Positions 45,289-57,473 are shown, counted from the first letter of the stretch. The stretch is DNA of 64,000 nt from Stomoxys calcitrans (GCF_963082655.1 NC_081555.1:17113437-17177436), one strand, 5' to 3'. Notes: generated by a model from the letters alone, not told the origin. Numbers and translations are program-made.

Positions 45289-47545
45289 TAGCCGAAACGG
45301 GTCCACTCCGCTGCGCCTTCTTTAACTCTCTAATATCTTTTTAGGGTGGGGACACCACTCTGAATGCGGATAACGAATTCGTGCCATTGTAGTCGATGAC
45401 GCTGAACGCGTTCGAATAATGGCGAGAACATCGGACAAAGCGGTGGTTATTCTCTCTTAATGTTGGCGACATTTGCGAGGTACAATGCCATGTATGGTCA
45501 TTTAAAAAATTTTTCCCAAAGAGGTGTCGCACAGCGAAACACCGTTCGGACTCGGCTATAAAAAAAAGTTCCCTTATCATTGAGTTTAACTTGAAAACAC
45601 TCATTGATGTGTGAGAAGTTTGCCCCTGCTCAGTTTCTGGTGGTTTTAAAAATTGAGTAAAGAGAAGTGGTTTTTAGGGGAGGGATGGCACCTCAGACTT
45701 TTCGACTCAAATATGGACATCAAATTCGTGCTGCACTTCCCTTTAATTTAAGCCCCATATTGCCATGGCCGGTAAATATTATCCGTTTGGAGGATATTTT
45801 GGGGCTGGGCCGGCCACCGACATTTTGCACTGAGAATAGATATCAAATTCGTTATTTATTCCCAACGGAAATGAAGTTCAAAAACACTTGGCTCCAAAAT
45901 TGGACATCAAATTCGATTTCTAGTTCTCGAATACATTTCATTTGAGTCCCATATTGTCATAATGGGTCAAATAACCCATTTGACATATCTTTAGGAGGAA
46001 AATCGCCACCTTGACTTGAACGCAAATTTTTATGTCATATTCTTAATCTACTCAGAAATAGCTTTGATTTAAGTCCCATATAGCCATAGTCGGCTAATAT
46101 GCCCATTTGGCGGTGGGCGACCTCCCATTACTTGGACCTAATGTTTTATGCCATATTTGTACTCTACTGCCCAATACTTTTCATTTGAGTCCCATATTGA
46201 CATGAACTTCCAAAAATTTCTGTTGGGAGGAGTTTTGGGGTTGGAGGGTGGGACCGCCTGGGTACTTGGACTCAAATTTTAATACCATATTCGTTTTCTG
46301 GTCTCCAATACCTTTCATTTGATACTCTTATTGTGTCCATCGGACCACTTTCGGATATGGGTGCCGTTTTTGAGGTAAGGGGGAGGGTGCGCCTCCACCC
46401 AATATCTAAAAATTATATAGCTTATGTTTCCTTCCAGACAAACGTACACAATCTATGAACATTTTAAGAAAATCAGTTCAGCCATTTATCATATAGTCAT
46501 CTACTCTCCTTTCATTTGATACCTGTATTGTCCCGATCTATCCACTTTTGAATTTGGGTTGTGTTTTTAGATGAGGGGGAGGGTACGTCCCCCTTCTGAT
46601 ATTGAAAATGGCGTTTTTGAGGGGTGACGTTTTTGAGGTGTGCCGTGACCCCCTATACTTCAATCTGATTTTGTATGCCAGATTTGAAATCTACTACCGA
46701 ATACCTTTCATTGGAGCCCCATATTGAACCATATTCGTATTCTACTTTCCCATACCTTTCATTTGATATCTATATTGTCCCGATCTATCCACTTTTGATT
46801 TTGGGTTGTGTTTTTAGATAAGGGGGAGGATACGTCCCCCTTCCGATATTGAAAAGTTATATGGACTATGTTTCCTTTCAGCCCAACCTACACAATATGC
46901 GAAAATTTCGTGAAAATCGGTTCAGCTGTTTTTCAGTCTCTACGGAACAAACAAACCGAGTCCCATATATCCGTGATTAGATAATGTGCCCATTTTGGGC
47001 GTTTTTGTGGGGGTGGGTTCACCCCCTATACTTCGACAAGAATTCGTATGCCAGATTCGTTATCTACTCCCGCATACTTTTCATTTGATACCCATATTGT
47101 CCCTATCGGTCCACTTTAGATTTTGGGGGGTGTTTTTGGGGTAACGGTGGAGGGTCCGCCCCCTTCCGTTATCAATAAATTATAAAGCCAATTCCTACTT
47201 CCTGACCATTTTCGTAATCTACTCCCGTATAACTTTCATTTGAGTTCCATATTGTCATGATCGTCAAATAAACCTATTTTGAGGGGGTTTTGGGGCTGGG
47301 GCGGCCCCCCAGGTACTTGGACCCAACTTTTATTATGAAGTTCGTACTCTACTGTTTAATAGCTTTCATTTGAATCCCATATTGTCCCGATGGGTTCACT
47401 TTTATTTTTGGGTAGTACTTTTTGGGTAAGGGGGAGGGTCGGCCCCCTTCCCGATATCAAAAAATTATGTAGCCTATGTTTCTTTCCAGACCAACCTACA
47501 GAATCTGTGAAAATATCAAGGTAATCGGTTCAGCCGTTTTGGAGT
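45289..47545. repeat. Repeat family U, long copy nested in the DINE-like element
   Basis: Left end 'ctagccgaaacgggtccact' and 'ccgctgcgccttctttaact'. Internal modules with 'ttcatttgagtcccatattg' and 'ggggtgttttgggg'-type words recur at about 130-180 bp. Three inner stretches carry the family's terminal words ('aaaatcagttcagccattta' near 46.47 kb, 'gtgaaaatcggttcagctgt' near 46.92 kb, 'aatcggttcagccgttttgg' near 47.53 kb), so the copy may be several elements or internal duplications. A SINE S1 fragment lies at about 45375-45650. Confidence 0.6.
45375..45650 (+). mobile_element. SINE S1 copy within family U
   Basis: It starts after 'gaattcgtgccattgt', then 'gatgacgctgaacgcgttcg' (box B region), 'ggcgagaacatcggac', 'tgttggcgacattt', 'tgtcgcacagcgaaacacc', 'ttcggactcggctata' and 'tgatgtgtgagaagtttgcc'. 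This is the plus-strand reading of the body seen at 20127-20446, with a decayed head. Confidence 0.65.
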
Positions 47546-47870
47546 CTGTAAGAAACAAAAATTGCGGCTTCCAAAGGCTCAAGAATTTAAATGGGGAGAT
47601 CGGTATATATGATATGACCCATTTGCAATCCCCAATGACCTACATCATAATTAAGTATCTGTGCAAAATTTAAAGCGGCTAGCTTTACGCGTTCGACCTC
47701 TATCGTGATTTTGACAGACGGACGGACGGACATGGCTAGATCGACTCGGGATGTCGAGACGATCAAGAATATATATATATTTTATGGTGCCCTAGATCAA
47801 TATTTCAAGGTGTTACAAACGGAATGACTAGATTAGTATACCCCCATCCCACGGTGGTGGGTTTAAAAAT
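47546..47870 (+). mobile_element. Right end of the interrupted DINE-like element
   Basis: It resumes with 'aacaaaaattgcggcttcc' and 'gagatcggtatatatgat', then the terminal block 'aaagcggctagctttacgc', 'gacagacggacggacgg', 'catggctagatcgactcg' and 'atcccacggtggtgggttt'. Confidence 0.7.
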
Positions 47871-48585
47871 CATTAAGTTCGACCGAGTCAAACTGGCCCG
47901 ATCTGGGTCACGCTCGGTACGGAAGTCGATGGGCCCAATATAACTGATTGTGCTACATTTCAGCGAAATCGGGTAAAAGTTGAGCCTTTTATGGCACTTA
48001 GACCTCAAATTGGGAGATCGGGCTATATCTACATTAAGATATAGCCCGATCTTGACCATACTCGGCACAAATGTCGAGTGGCCTAACACAACTCACTCTG
48101 CCAAATTTCAGCGATCGATGCGACTTTTGTAGGCCCAAGAAAGTATATAGGTAGACCGGAATACATGGCAGCTATATGAAATTAAGACCAATCCGGACCA
48201 TATTGGAAACGGATGTCGAGAGTTCTAACACAGCTCACTGTGCCAAATTTCAATGAAATTGGGTAATAAGTTCGTCTTTTATGGGCTTAAAACCTTAAAT
48301 CGGGAGAGGGGTATTAAGGAGGCTAACCCCAAATACTGTCCTCGGCACGTACGTATGTCCAGAAGCCTAACTCAACTCACTCTGGCAAAGTTCAGAAAAC
48401 TCGAGCTATATATGCGCCTTTTATGGCTCCTAGATCTTAAATCGGCATATCGGTATATATCCAAATATAGTCGGATCTAGACCATACTCGGTGAGGCATT
48501 TAAATAGACAGTTCGGTTAATGTTCGATGTGTTGCAAACGTAATAATAAAGGCATTATAAACCATCCTTCCAGGTTTGGGTGTAA
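47871..48585. mobile_element. DINE-like element fragment
   Basis: 'gcccgatctgggtcacgctc', 'ttcagcgaaatcgggtaaaa' and 'gggctatatctacattaag' are units of a DINE-like element different from its neighbour. It ends near 'ttgcaaacgtaataataaag' and 'ccaggtttgggtgtaaaaat'. Confidence 0.55.
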
Positions 48586-48589
48586 AAAT

Positions 48590-51480
48590 CAGGCAAGTCC
48601 CCAAACTGCAAGAAATCCAACCCAGGTATTGAGCGTCATAGACCTAACATATATCACATACCCCATTCATAAAGGGCATTTTTATTCACTCTGCTCAAGC
48701 TGAACTTCAAAATTTCAAAAAAATTAGGGCAGGTCCTCAATCCCAGCGTTAAAGAAAAATATGCCAACCCCGGCACCACGGGTTTCGTCTCTTAATACAT
48801 AGACGTTTTATTCATTCGACTCACTCATTAAGGTATTCTTATTAAGATTCGATGCAACTACTAGTTTAAAAAAAATCGTGTAGGCCCCTAAACTGCATGG
48901 ATTTAAGCCCAGCTTTAAAGGCTGACATATCGAAATTTTTCCATTCACCTTAATCTTCATAAAGGTATTTTCGTATTGAAATTCGGTCTGAAAAAAGGAG
49001 GTCAGGTCCCCAAACTTGAATTTTTTACCCAGCCTTAAACGCGTAGACTTCAATCCAGCCTCCGCGCTGCCCTTTCAACTATTAATACATGAGCTTGGTT
49101 TTTTCACTCTCCTCACTCATCAAGGCATTTTCTTATTATTTTAAAAAATTCGAACAGGTCCCCAAACTTCGTAGATTTGACCACAGCGTCATATGTGGAC
49201 ATGTGAACCGAAATACTTCCTTGGACGAAACACCTCAATATATTAAAGCGTGTTTTTCATTCACCTTCATATTCATGAAAACATTTATTTTTATTCGATC
49301 TGAATAATATTTAAAAAATTTAACAGGTCCCCAAACATTATAGATTTTAACCCAGCGTCAAGACGGAAGATATAATCAATGCGCTAAAGTAGTATCGAAT
49401 CTCTTTATACACGGATTTTTGTTTTTCCTACTCCTTCCTCATCAAAGCATTTTCTTATTAAAATTTAAGCTCAATTACTATTTCGGGCAGGTCCCTAAAG
49501 TTGCATTATAACTCTGTGTTAAAAGCAAAAAAAAACCGATGCGCTATAGTACTACCCAACCCCTTTATATATGGTGTTTCCTTATTCTACTTCCACATCA
49601 AGTCATTTTTTTATTCAAAATTTGTCTGAAATGCTAGTTCAAAAAAATTCGGGCAGGTCCCCAAATATCATGGATTTGAATCCAGCTTTATAGCAGGAGA
49701 TGCTAGTCCATGCGCAACGGTGGCCTCCCAGCTCTTTTAATATATGGAAGTTTTTCATTCATTTTAATATTCATACATTTATTTTTTCTTGATGAATTTG
49801 GACCTGAACTTCTATTTAAAAAAAATTACGGCAAGTCCCCAAACTTGGGTGTAAACCCTGAGTTAAAGGCGTAGACACGGGCGCCTCAGGACTACCTCTA
49901 TTTTCAATTTTTGTGTTTCAATTCTCCTCACTCATTAAAGTTTTCTTAATGTTGTTTTTGTTGCATTTGTATGTGGAGGTGGCAATCTTCGCCAAGTTCT
50001 ATATGCGAGCAAAATCGTTCAGGTCTATACATCCGATCGCCACGGGAACATCATGGTCATTGGTTATTTAAAGGCGCCAATAACTCGCCTTGTCATATCG
50101 AAGGTACTCAATATTTTACCCAGAGACTGTGCCGCTCGGCCGTTCACTGAGATTGTCCACTCGATACCGCTGATTGTCCGCGACTGCAGTTGCAGCTACT
50201 CCATATGGAACACTTCTCTATCCGCAAACTGAGGATTCGCCCGGTAGCTCCCAGCTAAGCTTCTCGTGATAACAAGGAACACCATACAGATTGGAACTTA
50301 AAATTCTAGCCTGTGTGGTATCCGTAGTTAGCCCGTGCCGGTTTGAACAACTATTTCAAAAAAATCTGGCAGGTCCCTAAACTACACGGGTGCTGTCCGA
50401 CTATCCAATATCATAGCGATAAGGCACCTCCATTTTATAACCGAACCCTAATTACCCGCCAGACATTCAGTGATTAGGCTACTCGGTGGTCTCAAATCTT
50501 TTTCATTCTCCTCAATCTTTAAAAGGGACTTCTTACTAAAAATCGGTTTAAGATTCTTTACTCTTTTCCTTCAGTTAAATAGGCCCTTGTTAGGTCCTCA
50601 AACCAAACAATCTTTGCGCGGCCCTCAAACTAAACACACAAGTTTCCTCACGTCCCTGAATACTTACCGATGCGAGTATTAGCGAAACAACCCTTTTTAT
50701 TACGGTGTTCTCTACGTTCTCCTCGATATTTTTTTAATTATTTTTATATTGAAATTCGATTTCAATTACTGACTTTCCTTAATCTCTATAAGCAGGTCCT
50801 CAAACTCCATAGATCACATCCCCAAGCTTACCTCCTGGCGACACCCATTCGTAAATTCTTTCTATTCTAATTCATTGAAGAAACAATTCATTCTTCGCAG
50901 ACATTTTGATTCTTCTAAGCAAGTCGCCATATCCTCAGATTTAACTAAACACAATACCTACCATATTTATACGAAGCAATCCTTTTGTATACCGGAATCT
51001 CTTTGGTCTTCTCCATCTTATTCATACATTTTCATATTAAAAGTCTGTCGTAACTATTGAATCATCCTGATTCTTATTCGCAGGTGCTCAAATTGATCAA
51101 TTATCACGTTTTCAAGTTTATTCTTCATATATAAGTCAAGTCCTCATACTCTACTGATAATTTGTAGAGATTTTTTCCTTTGTTCTTAATAGATTTAGTA
51201 GCGCTTTACCCACGATTATTCTCAACACGTCCTCAAGATCCAAAACTTCATCCACCCTTCGATATGAAGCGTGAAGTAGGCCCCTTCTTATATCAAATAC
51301 GTTTTCTTCTACAGGTCTATTGCAATACCTTTAGGCTGGTCCTCAAACTGCAGAAATTTCTCCCCGAAGTGGAGCATGCCCGAAACAAAACTTTAGTAAC
51401 CCATAAAATACGTTAGCATTCCATCTTATTATCATAAGACTTTGGTTGCATGTACTTAGCTAAAGAGTTTCTTTTTAGAA
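48590..51480 (-). repeat. Decayed tandem array of a tRNA-derived SINE (about 167-bp unit)
   Basis: Each unit contains 'ggcaggtccccaaact', a 'tggatttgaacccagcgtt'-like box-B region, 'gcgcta.ggta.tac' and a 'tcattcaccttaatattcat' stretch. Box-B regions recur near 49172, 49340, 49505, 49672 and 49845, 165-173 bp apart. In the 49672 unit the minus strand reads GGGAGGCCACCGTTGCGCAT and then TAGCATCTCC and GGATTCAAATCC, closely like the S1 head with box A and box B. Units towards 51.4 kb are more decayed. A different repeat is inserted at about 49948-50343. Confidence 0.6.
49948..50343 (-). mobile_element. Repeat family R copy inside the SINE array
   Basis: About 395 bp beginning 'tgttgtttttgttgcatttg' and ending 'ttagcccgtgccggttt'. 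It shares about 280 bp with 57474-57758 ('ggttatttaaaggcgccaat', 'cagctactccatatgga', 'agctaagcttctcgtga'). The flanking array units are split by it, so its limits are fairly clear. Class unknown. The CAACA-type end on the minus strand suggests a retroposon. Confidence 0.55.
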
Positions 51481-51656
51481 ATCCCAAGCTCAATTTGAGG
51501 AAATATTTCAATTCAAAATTTTTTTTTCATAAATCAAGAATTGTGTAGTTTGAGGACATTCTACCATAAACTATCCCCAAAAACAGCAACACTAAAATTA
51601 AAACCACAATTAGAAGCAATAATTTTTAAAATCAATTTCCCTTTCTCTACTTCCAG

Positions 51657-51999
51657 ATGTCAAGTTCCCCAACTGGAAGGTAACTGTACAAAAATACCAG
51701 TTGCTAATGAATTTTTAGATTATCCACGCTGCTGCCCCACCTATGAATGTACCAGCTATAAGACTGATGATAATAGCATTACATATGAAACTCGTACCTT
51801 TGATCGTTACGGTCGCTTACTAACGGAACGTATCATGCAAAGAGTAAGAGTTTTGGTGCATCATCCACAATCCCAATATCCAGGCAACGGTAATCAGGAT
51901 TGGAAATGTGATGAAAATGGTAGAGATTGTACAAGAACTGTATATCCGATTGGCAATGCGGCGAGTAGGGATAATGTTTTACAAATCAAATATACTTAA
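51657..51999 (+). CDS. SVWC protein, last exon (second half of domain and C-terminal extension)
   Basis: The acceptor is 'ccctttctctacttccag' at 51656. The single base A at 51657 completes Arg with the two bases of the previous exon, giving ..LWEDR-CQVPQLEGNC. The exon completes the eight-Cys domain with 'YPRCCPTYECTSY' and ends at a TAA at 51999. After the domain there are about 75 residues, with 'TYETRTFDRYGRLLTERI' and 'WKCDENGRDC', adding an extra Cys pair beyond the usual SVWC domain. The intron between the coding exons is 8,294 bp and filled with repeats. Confidence 0.8.
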
Positions 52000-52980
52000 T
52001 TTAATTCAAGAGCTGGGTAATTTTATTATTATCACTTTAAACTTAAAGAAGAAACAATAGAAAGGTAAAAAATACCCTCCTCCAACTTAAAAGACATAAT
52101 TAGAAGCCATAACAGCAGACCAAAAAAATTTTTTTCAATATATCGTTTAAGAATTACTTCATTCCGGGTCCACGTCGCATATAGCACTCTTTTAAAGTCA
52201 GCTCCCAATTTGTCTTTCTGACATGAGGATCTCTAATTTCAGTCTAATGGCTGTTACTAAAATTTTTTCACCGTCGAAAACCCTTTTATTCGCGATTACT
52301 TATTTGAAACATTACGAATATAACAATGATGAAATAACAATTTTATTGAAAATTTGCCATAAGTGTTGAGGGAATGTCCTACTGAACGAAATCAACAAGT
52401 TTAAAATCTATTATCTCGCGAAAAACAAAAATATTATACCAGCCTTAAGTTTCAATGTCATCATAAAAATCATCATCTGATAATTAATGGAGCGCCCTCT
52501 GTAGCCTCACTCAAACATACTAAAATCATTGAGTGTGAACATCATGAATTTTTCCATCTATCCAGTTCAACAACCCAAGCTACCGTGTAATTCGCGAAGC
52601 TACTATTTGTACTACAAATCTTACAGTTTTAAAAACACTGCGAACTGGGTTTATGGGACCTTTGCATAATTGGATCAATAGGGCATATGGAAAAGATATA
52701 CATATAACTGCCATTATAAAACAGATAGCTATTTTTAGGAATGGAATAGGAGAAAGTTGAAAATGAATAGCTGAAAAATTCAGCAGATAATCTACAAAAT
52801 TTTGCGGACCATAGATAGTAATGGAGCCCTTAATGGTAGTGGGCCCATGTTTTATCCGATTTTTAAACAATTTCAAACCTTACATGTGCTTGTAAAGAGT
52901 GTTAATAGTGATGTTGGTACTGTAGCACATTCGTATGTGGAATTTAGGTATAACAAGTCGTGAAGTAAGATAGGATAGGT
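52000..52980. other. 3' flank of the SVWC gene
   Basis: AT-rich sequence with no second gene recognised and no unambiguous AATAAA close to the stop. A 98-codon minus-strand open frame (52580-52876) has no recognisable domain. Confidence 0.4.
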
Positions 52981-53259
52981 TAGGTTGAACAGAGCGTGTG
53001 AATGTTTTGCGTTCCATGCCACTGTGGACATTAACCGGCTTTGTTGTACGATCTAATTCCGAAAAATAACCCCGACGAGATCTATGTATGGAATTCCGTG
53101 CTTCTCAGAAAGTCCTTAATTGTTTTGCATTCTATGCACCTAAACTGGTATCATATCCGCACCTATATGCCGGAGTCTATAAGCCGGGAAAGTTGGACAT
53201 GCTGCGTAAGTGTGCTCGTAGGTCTGTATGACCCGTATTGATGATAAAATTCATAGTGA
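52981..53259. repeat. Unassigned repeat debris
   Basis: It begins 'aggttaggttgaacagagcg' and has the mid-GC composition and broken frames of transposon remains. No protein match could be named. Confidence 0.3.
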
Positions 53260-53660
53260 TTTCCTCCAAACATTGCCCACGCCCTTAGCCCACACAGCGT
53301 CGACCCTAAAGGCTTCGCATTCACAAAGTCAGGTGGTAGTGGTCAGGCCCCTAAGGCCAATTAGATAAGCTTTTTTGTTCTCCTTACTCCACGTTGGCCC
53401 GGCATCCAAACGATGCATATCGTGCCATTCTCAGAGAGGATATAATCTCCTACCTGCACTCAAAGACTGTTTATGACCTTACCGACCTGATTGTTATGAA
53501 CCTAATGGCCAGTTTATTGTCCGTAGTGATGTTTATTAATTCTGTTATCGCCCGGATTTTCGCATACAGGATCGTTTTATAGTCAGGCAGTCGGAAGCAG
53601 ATCTCAGTCCCTGGGTATTGAAGACCCTGGTTATTGCTCCCAGACCTATGAGTTATACAC
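53260..53660 (-). pseudogene. Decayed LINE RNase H fragment (minus strand)
   Basis: Read on the minus strand, 'NPGTEICFRLPDYKTILY' and then 'AKIRAITELINI' and 'TTDNKLAIRFITIRS' line up with the RNase H domain at 34302-35226 ('NPRSEICFRLSDHNTVLQ', 'AEIWAITECV', 'FTDSKQAKRA'). Frames are broken downstream. It is therefore an older copy of the same LINE family. Confidence 0.6.
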
Positions 53661-53699
53661 TTCTACGGCTACGTTATAAACTTCTTATTTAGTATAAAC

Positions 53700-53905
53700 T
53701 TCTTATTTTCTCTTTATAAAATCAGCTAACGGGAGCCTAAAATCCAGATTTAATGAGAAGTGTAAACCCCCGTTTACACTGGTCTTTAAATCCGGATTTA
53801 ATGGCTCAATCATCCGTTTTCCCTTTATGAAATCAGCTGACGAGAGCCTTAAATCCGGCTTTAATGAGCAGTGTGAACGGGGTTTAACCTACGGTAAATA
53901 CCAAG
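53700..53905. repeat. Palindrome-rich short element (possible MITE remnant)
   Basis: It contains 'gtgtaaacccccgtttacac', the palindrome 'ttaaatccggatttaa'-like words and two direct copies of 'aaatcagct(a/g)acg(g/a)gagcct' about 110 bp apart. It ends 'gtgtgaacggggttt'. It has the form of a small inverted-repeat transposon, but no target duplication was defined. Confidence 0.45.
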
Positions 53906-56849
53906 GCGGATTAATTATTTCGCCATGGGTAACTACGAATATTCAATGAAACGTAAAGCAAAGAATACCAATAACCGAAGGCACAAATAGGGCTTCCGCA
54001 TTTGAAATAGTGTTGCACATAAACAGGGTTGCACATAATGAGTATGTCTATCAGATATAAAGGGGTCATGCTAATTTAAACATATTCTTATAGGCCATTT
54101 ATACGGTACATCGAAATCGTACTCATCTTGTGTATGTGTTGATTACAGCTATTTCCAAAAATGGTACATTGATTTTTTCTTTTCTTTGATTTTATTAAAT
54201 TTTCCATACTCTTTTTATAACTATACTTTGGACAGAACATTATTTCAATATCTGTCAAGTAATAACGGCACATTTCTGTGTAAACGGTAATCGATAGCAG
54301 CTAATCGTTAAAAAATCCAATGATTTTGATTTTTCAGCCATGACTAAGGGTTGGTATTCTATTCTGCTTTGGGAACAGTCGCGGAAATTTTTAATTGTTC
54401 CTCAAGCGAAATTTTACAGCAGTTAAATGTTTTTGTTTCCATACTAAAACACGTTTTTCTTATCTGCACTTATTGCTTTCTCTATTCAATTTAGTTTTTC
54501 GTAAATAAATAAGGAAAAACGAACCATTGAAACCAATAAAACATACAAAAATGATGCCGGCAATGGTTTAAGTGGTGATACTTTCAGTTTATTTTGCCAT
54601 TTTCCTCACTATAAACAGAGTACTACTTTTCCGCCTATTTTAAGCCGACGTTTCGCCGACGTTTTTTTATATGGAGTTTGATAGCATTCCGCTTGAAAAG
54701 TTGAACAGAATACTCAGCTTAATGGTTATGTGTACAACTTTATTTTCACCCATACTATTACAATGACCACGCATCATGATGTGCCATGTAAAGTCCCCTT
54801 TATCCCCAAACACCAACAAACATATTGTATATTCAAGCAAGATTTTTTTTTTACAGACAGTGGCAGTTGCCAAAAAACAAAATATTTTGTGCACTAGCTG
54901 TCAATATCAGTGATTAGTGGAACTCTAATTTTGTGTTGTTTGTGTGTGTCACTGTTCTGCACTATAATACACACACACAACCAAAACTCGTTGAAATATA
55001 GCCCACTTGGCAAGAAAAAATTTTACTCAGCTTTTACGGTACACTACCTGGTAATTATATCATGTATATACTGTAGTTTCAGGATGCACTTATAATTGTA
55101 TCATGTTTCATTTACCCTAATAGCACCATGCTGTAGTTTATTTGAGCATTTTAGAGTTAACGGTAGTCTACAGTGTTACCCTCACTTTAATATGCTAATT
55201 TGATACTATGCTCGAGTTCATTAGTGAAAATATATATTTATAAAACAATTTATTAAAATATTATCATAAATAACAAGACAATAAGTCCTTAATCGAATCC
55301 GCATGTTTTCTTTTGTTTCGTAATTTATCATCTAAAGAGTTGTGAAAAAGTGTTGATTTCTACTGCGAAATACACGGGTTGGCTCGCAACGGCAATCCTG
55401 TATTTGGGAATTTGAGTTGGTTATTCATTGCAACGATACCCATACAATGCAATCGGTAACCATATTCATAGATTGAATGTTTCGGCGTTATTTGTTCCCA
55501 GAATTTAACAAGTCGAGCCAACAGAAAAACGTTCATATTTTGCAAGTCCAATAAGGATTGTATCAATTTGTTTGTGGCAGAAAAATACAAGGATTTCTAA
55601 ACAAAAAGCTGGTGGATACAAAAGTATGTGTCATTTTATAAAGAAAAAGTATTTATATATATATATTAAAAAAAACGTGAAAAGATGAAAGAATTAAATC
55701 ATCACCTTGTCGGCAACAGTGAATGGCGTGGAGTTTGTGGTGTGCTGTGTTATTTGTGTGTGTGTGTGGCGGAGAGTGCAAATATGCGTTAATAAAGAGG
55801 GGGGAAATGAAAAAATATGCTATGCTGCGGCGCTGCCAATTGACAAAATCAATTTTTGTAGAATATTCCATGGATTTTATATTTACAAAACCCTAAAGAA
55901 AGTAGAAACTGATGAAGCATAATGTTGGAATTTCTGGCTGAGGGCAATTACAGAATATGGTGAAATTTTTTAATGGGCTTTTGGGTGTCCATGAACTTGG
56001 AGTCGTTTTTTTTCTTGGACAAGCTAAAGTTGGCGGGGACGCCTGATGCGGTTTGGCGTCACAAACCTCTGCCGGCGTAGATTCTCGGCTATTTCGTTTT
56101 TCTTCAAATTTTTTTCGCACATGAGGTAAACATGTGTTTTGGCCTGCATAAAGAGGCGGCTTGTATTATTTTTCTTTTGTAATTTCAACACATCAAGAAC
56201 ATTGAACATATAATTTCCTGAAATTGGGATTAATATCCACAAATGCTCAATATCCAATAAGTTTTTTTTGGCAGATTGTTAAATTCTCCTCAAAAGCAGC
56301 CATCCATTCAAATTGAGGTTAGGTTAATATGGCATTTTTATATGCCATCTTCCTCTTCAACTGTCATTGCTATGAATTTTGGCTCTTGCCTCATTGTTGC
56401 TTTGTGTGCTGTTATTTAACAGCAAAAAGAAAAAATACCATGGGGTCTGTTAAAATCCAAACAAACAAAAAAAAAACAATGCCAATTTATTTTATTCATA
56501 TTTACATATATATATTAAATTAAAAAGATTTCTTCATATTCTCTTTTTATATTTTAGAAAACTAAAAACACTTGCCATATATCGCTATCGGGTTTGTTTG
56601 GGTTTTAGTTTCTTTTGACATTTTTGGCGCCAGAATTCCTTTGCTTGTTTGACTCTATGCCACCAAACAAACACACACACTCCCTTATGTGTAGTTTGCC
56701 GACTGCTCTGATCATTTGCTTAATGGCGGATGATTCATAAGTTATAAATATGGATTATTCGATTTTTCATTTTTCTGTAATAAGTTTAAGAAAAGTCCGG
56801 TTTATGCAGAAAAAAAATAGGAAGAAGAAAATTCCAATGCTCTTAGGAG
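53906..56849. other. Long AT-rich stretch without recognised gene
   Basis: About 2.9 kb with scattered open frames of 60-77 codons lacking domains, signal peptides with splice support or repeat matches. Short (TG)n runs lie near 54940 and 55757. Nothing else is seen. Confidence 0.4.
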
Positions 56850-57352
56850 CACGAATATAATCTGTCCCCTGCTTGGAAGACCTACAAACCCTATGTTAGG
56901 TTTAAGTGGCAGTCTGCCATCAGACTCACTTGGACGTTTTCGGCCATTGTGATACCACAGGAACAGAAGAAGGATGATGCCTTCTAGTTCAGACCGTTGA
57001 ACCTTCCAGATCGCTTTAAAAAGCCCAATAACATGCGAATGTTCACCATCAGCTAAATCAGACCGTTTCTCAAAGAAATGAGCACCTAAAGTGGAACTCC
57101 TTCTAAATGCTAGTGCGGGACACACACATAGAAGGTGTTCTACTGTCTCTTCTTCCTCAACAGCTTCTGCAAAAGTCGTTGCTGGGAACCTTCAGTCTGT
57201 CAGCATGTTTTCCGATTAGACAGTGACCTGTCATGACGGACACAATGACTGAGACGTCTGTTCTAGCCAGTGACAGCAACGCAGTAGACCTCTTCAAGTC
57301 TAGATGAGGCCACATTGTTTTGGAATGCTCACAGCCCCTCTTTGTGACCATC
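56850..57352 (-). pseudogene. LINE C-terminus and 3' end (I-group type), frameshifted
   Basis: On the minus strand the frame reads 'WPHLDLKRSTALLSLART', 'VMTGHCLIGKHADRLKV' and 'DFCRSC'. After a one-base shift it continues as 'EEEETVEHLLCVCPALAF' and 'GAHFFEKRSDL', the Cys/His C-terminal region that follows RNase H in I-group LINEs. The 3' end includes 'gtggtatcacaatgg' and 'agtgagtctgatgg' and then 'aacctaac', the words shared with SINE S2. Confidence 0.7.
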
Positions 57353-57473
57353 TATCATTCGTTGTCCGCAGGCATAAGATGTAGCATTAAATTCAGTGCA
57401 TCAAATAGTGTCGTCCTCAGTGCGGCTGTGGGACTTCCCCCACAGTTGGGTAAGCTCGTTCCTGGAAATGGTG

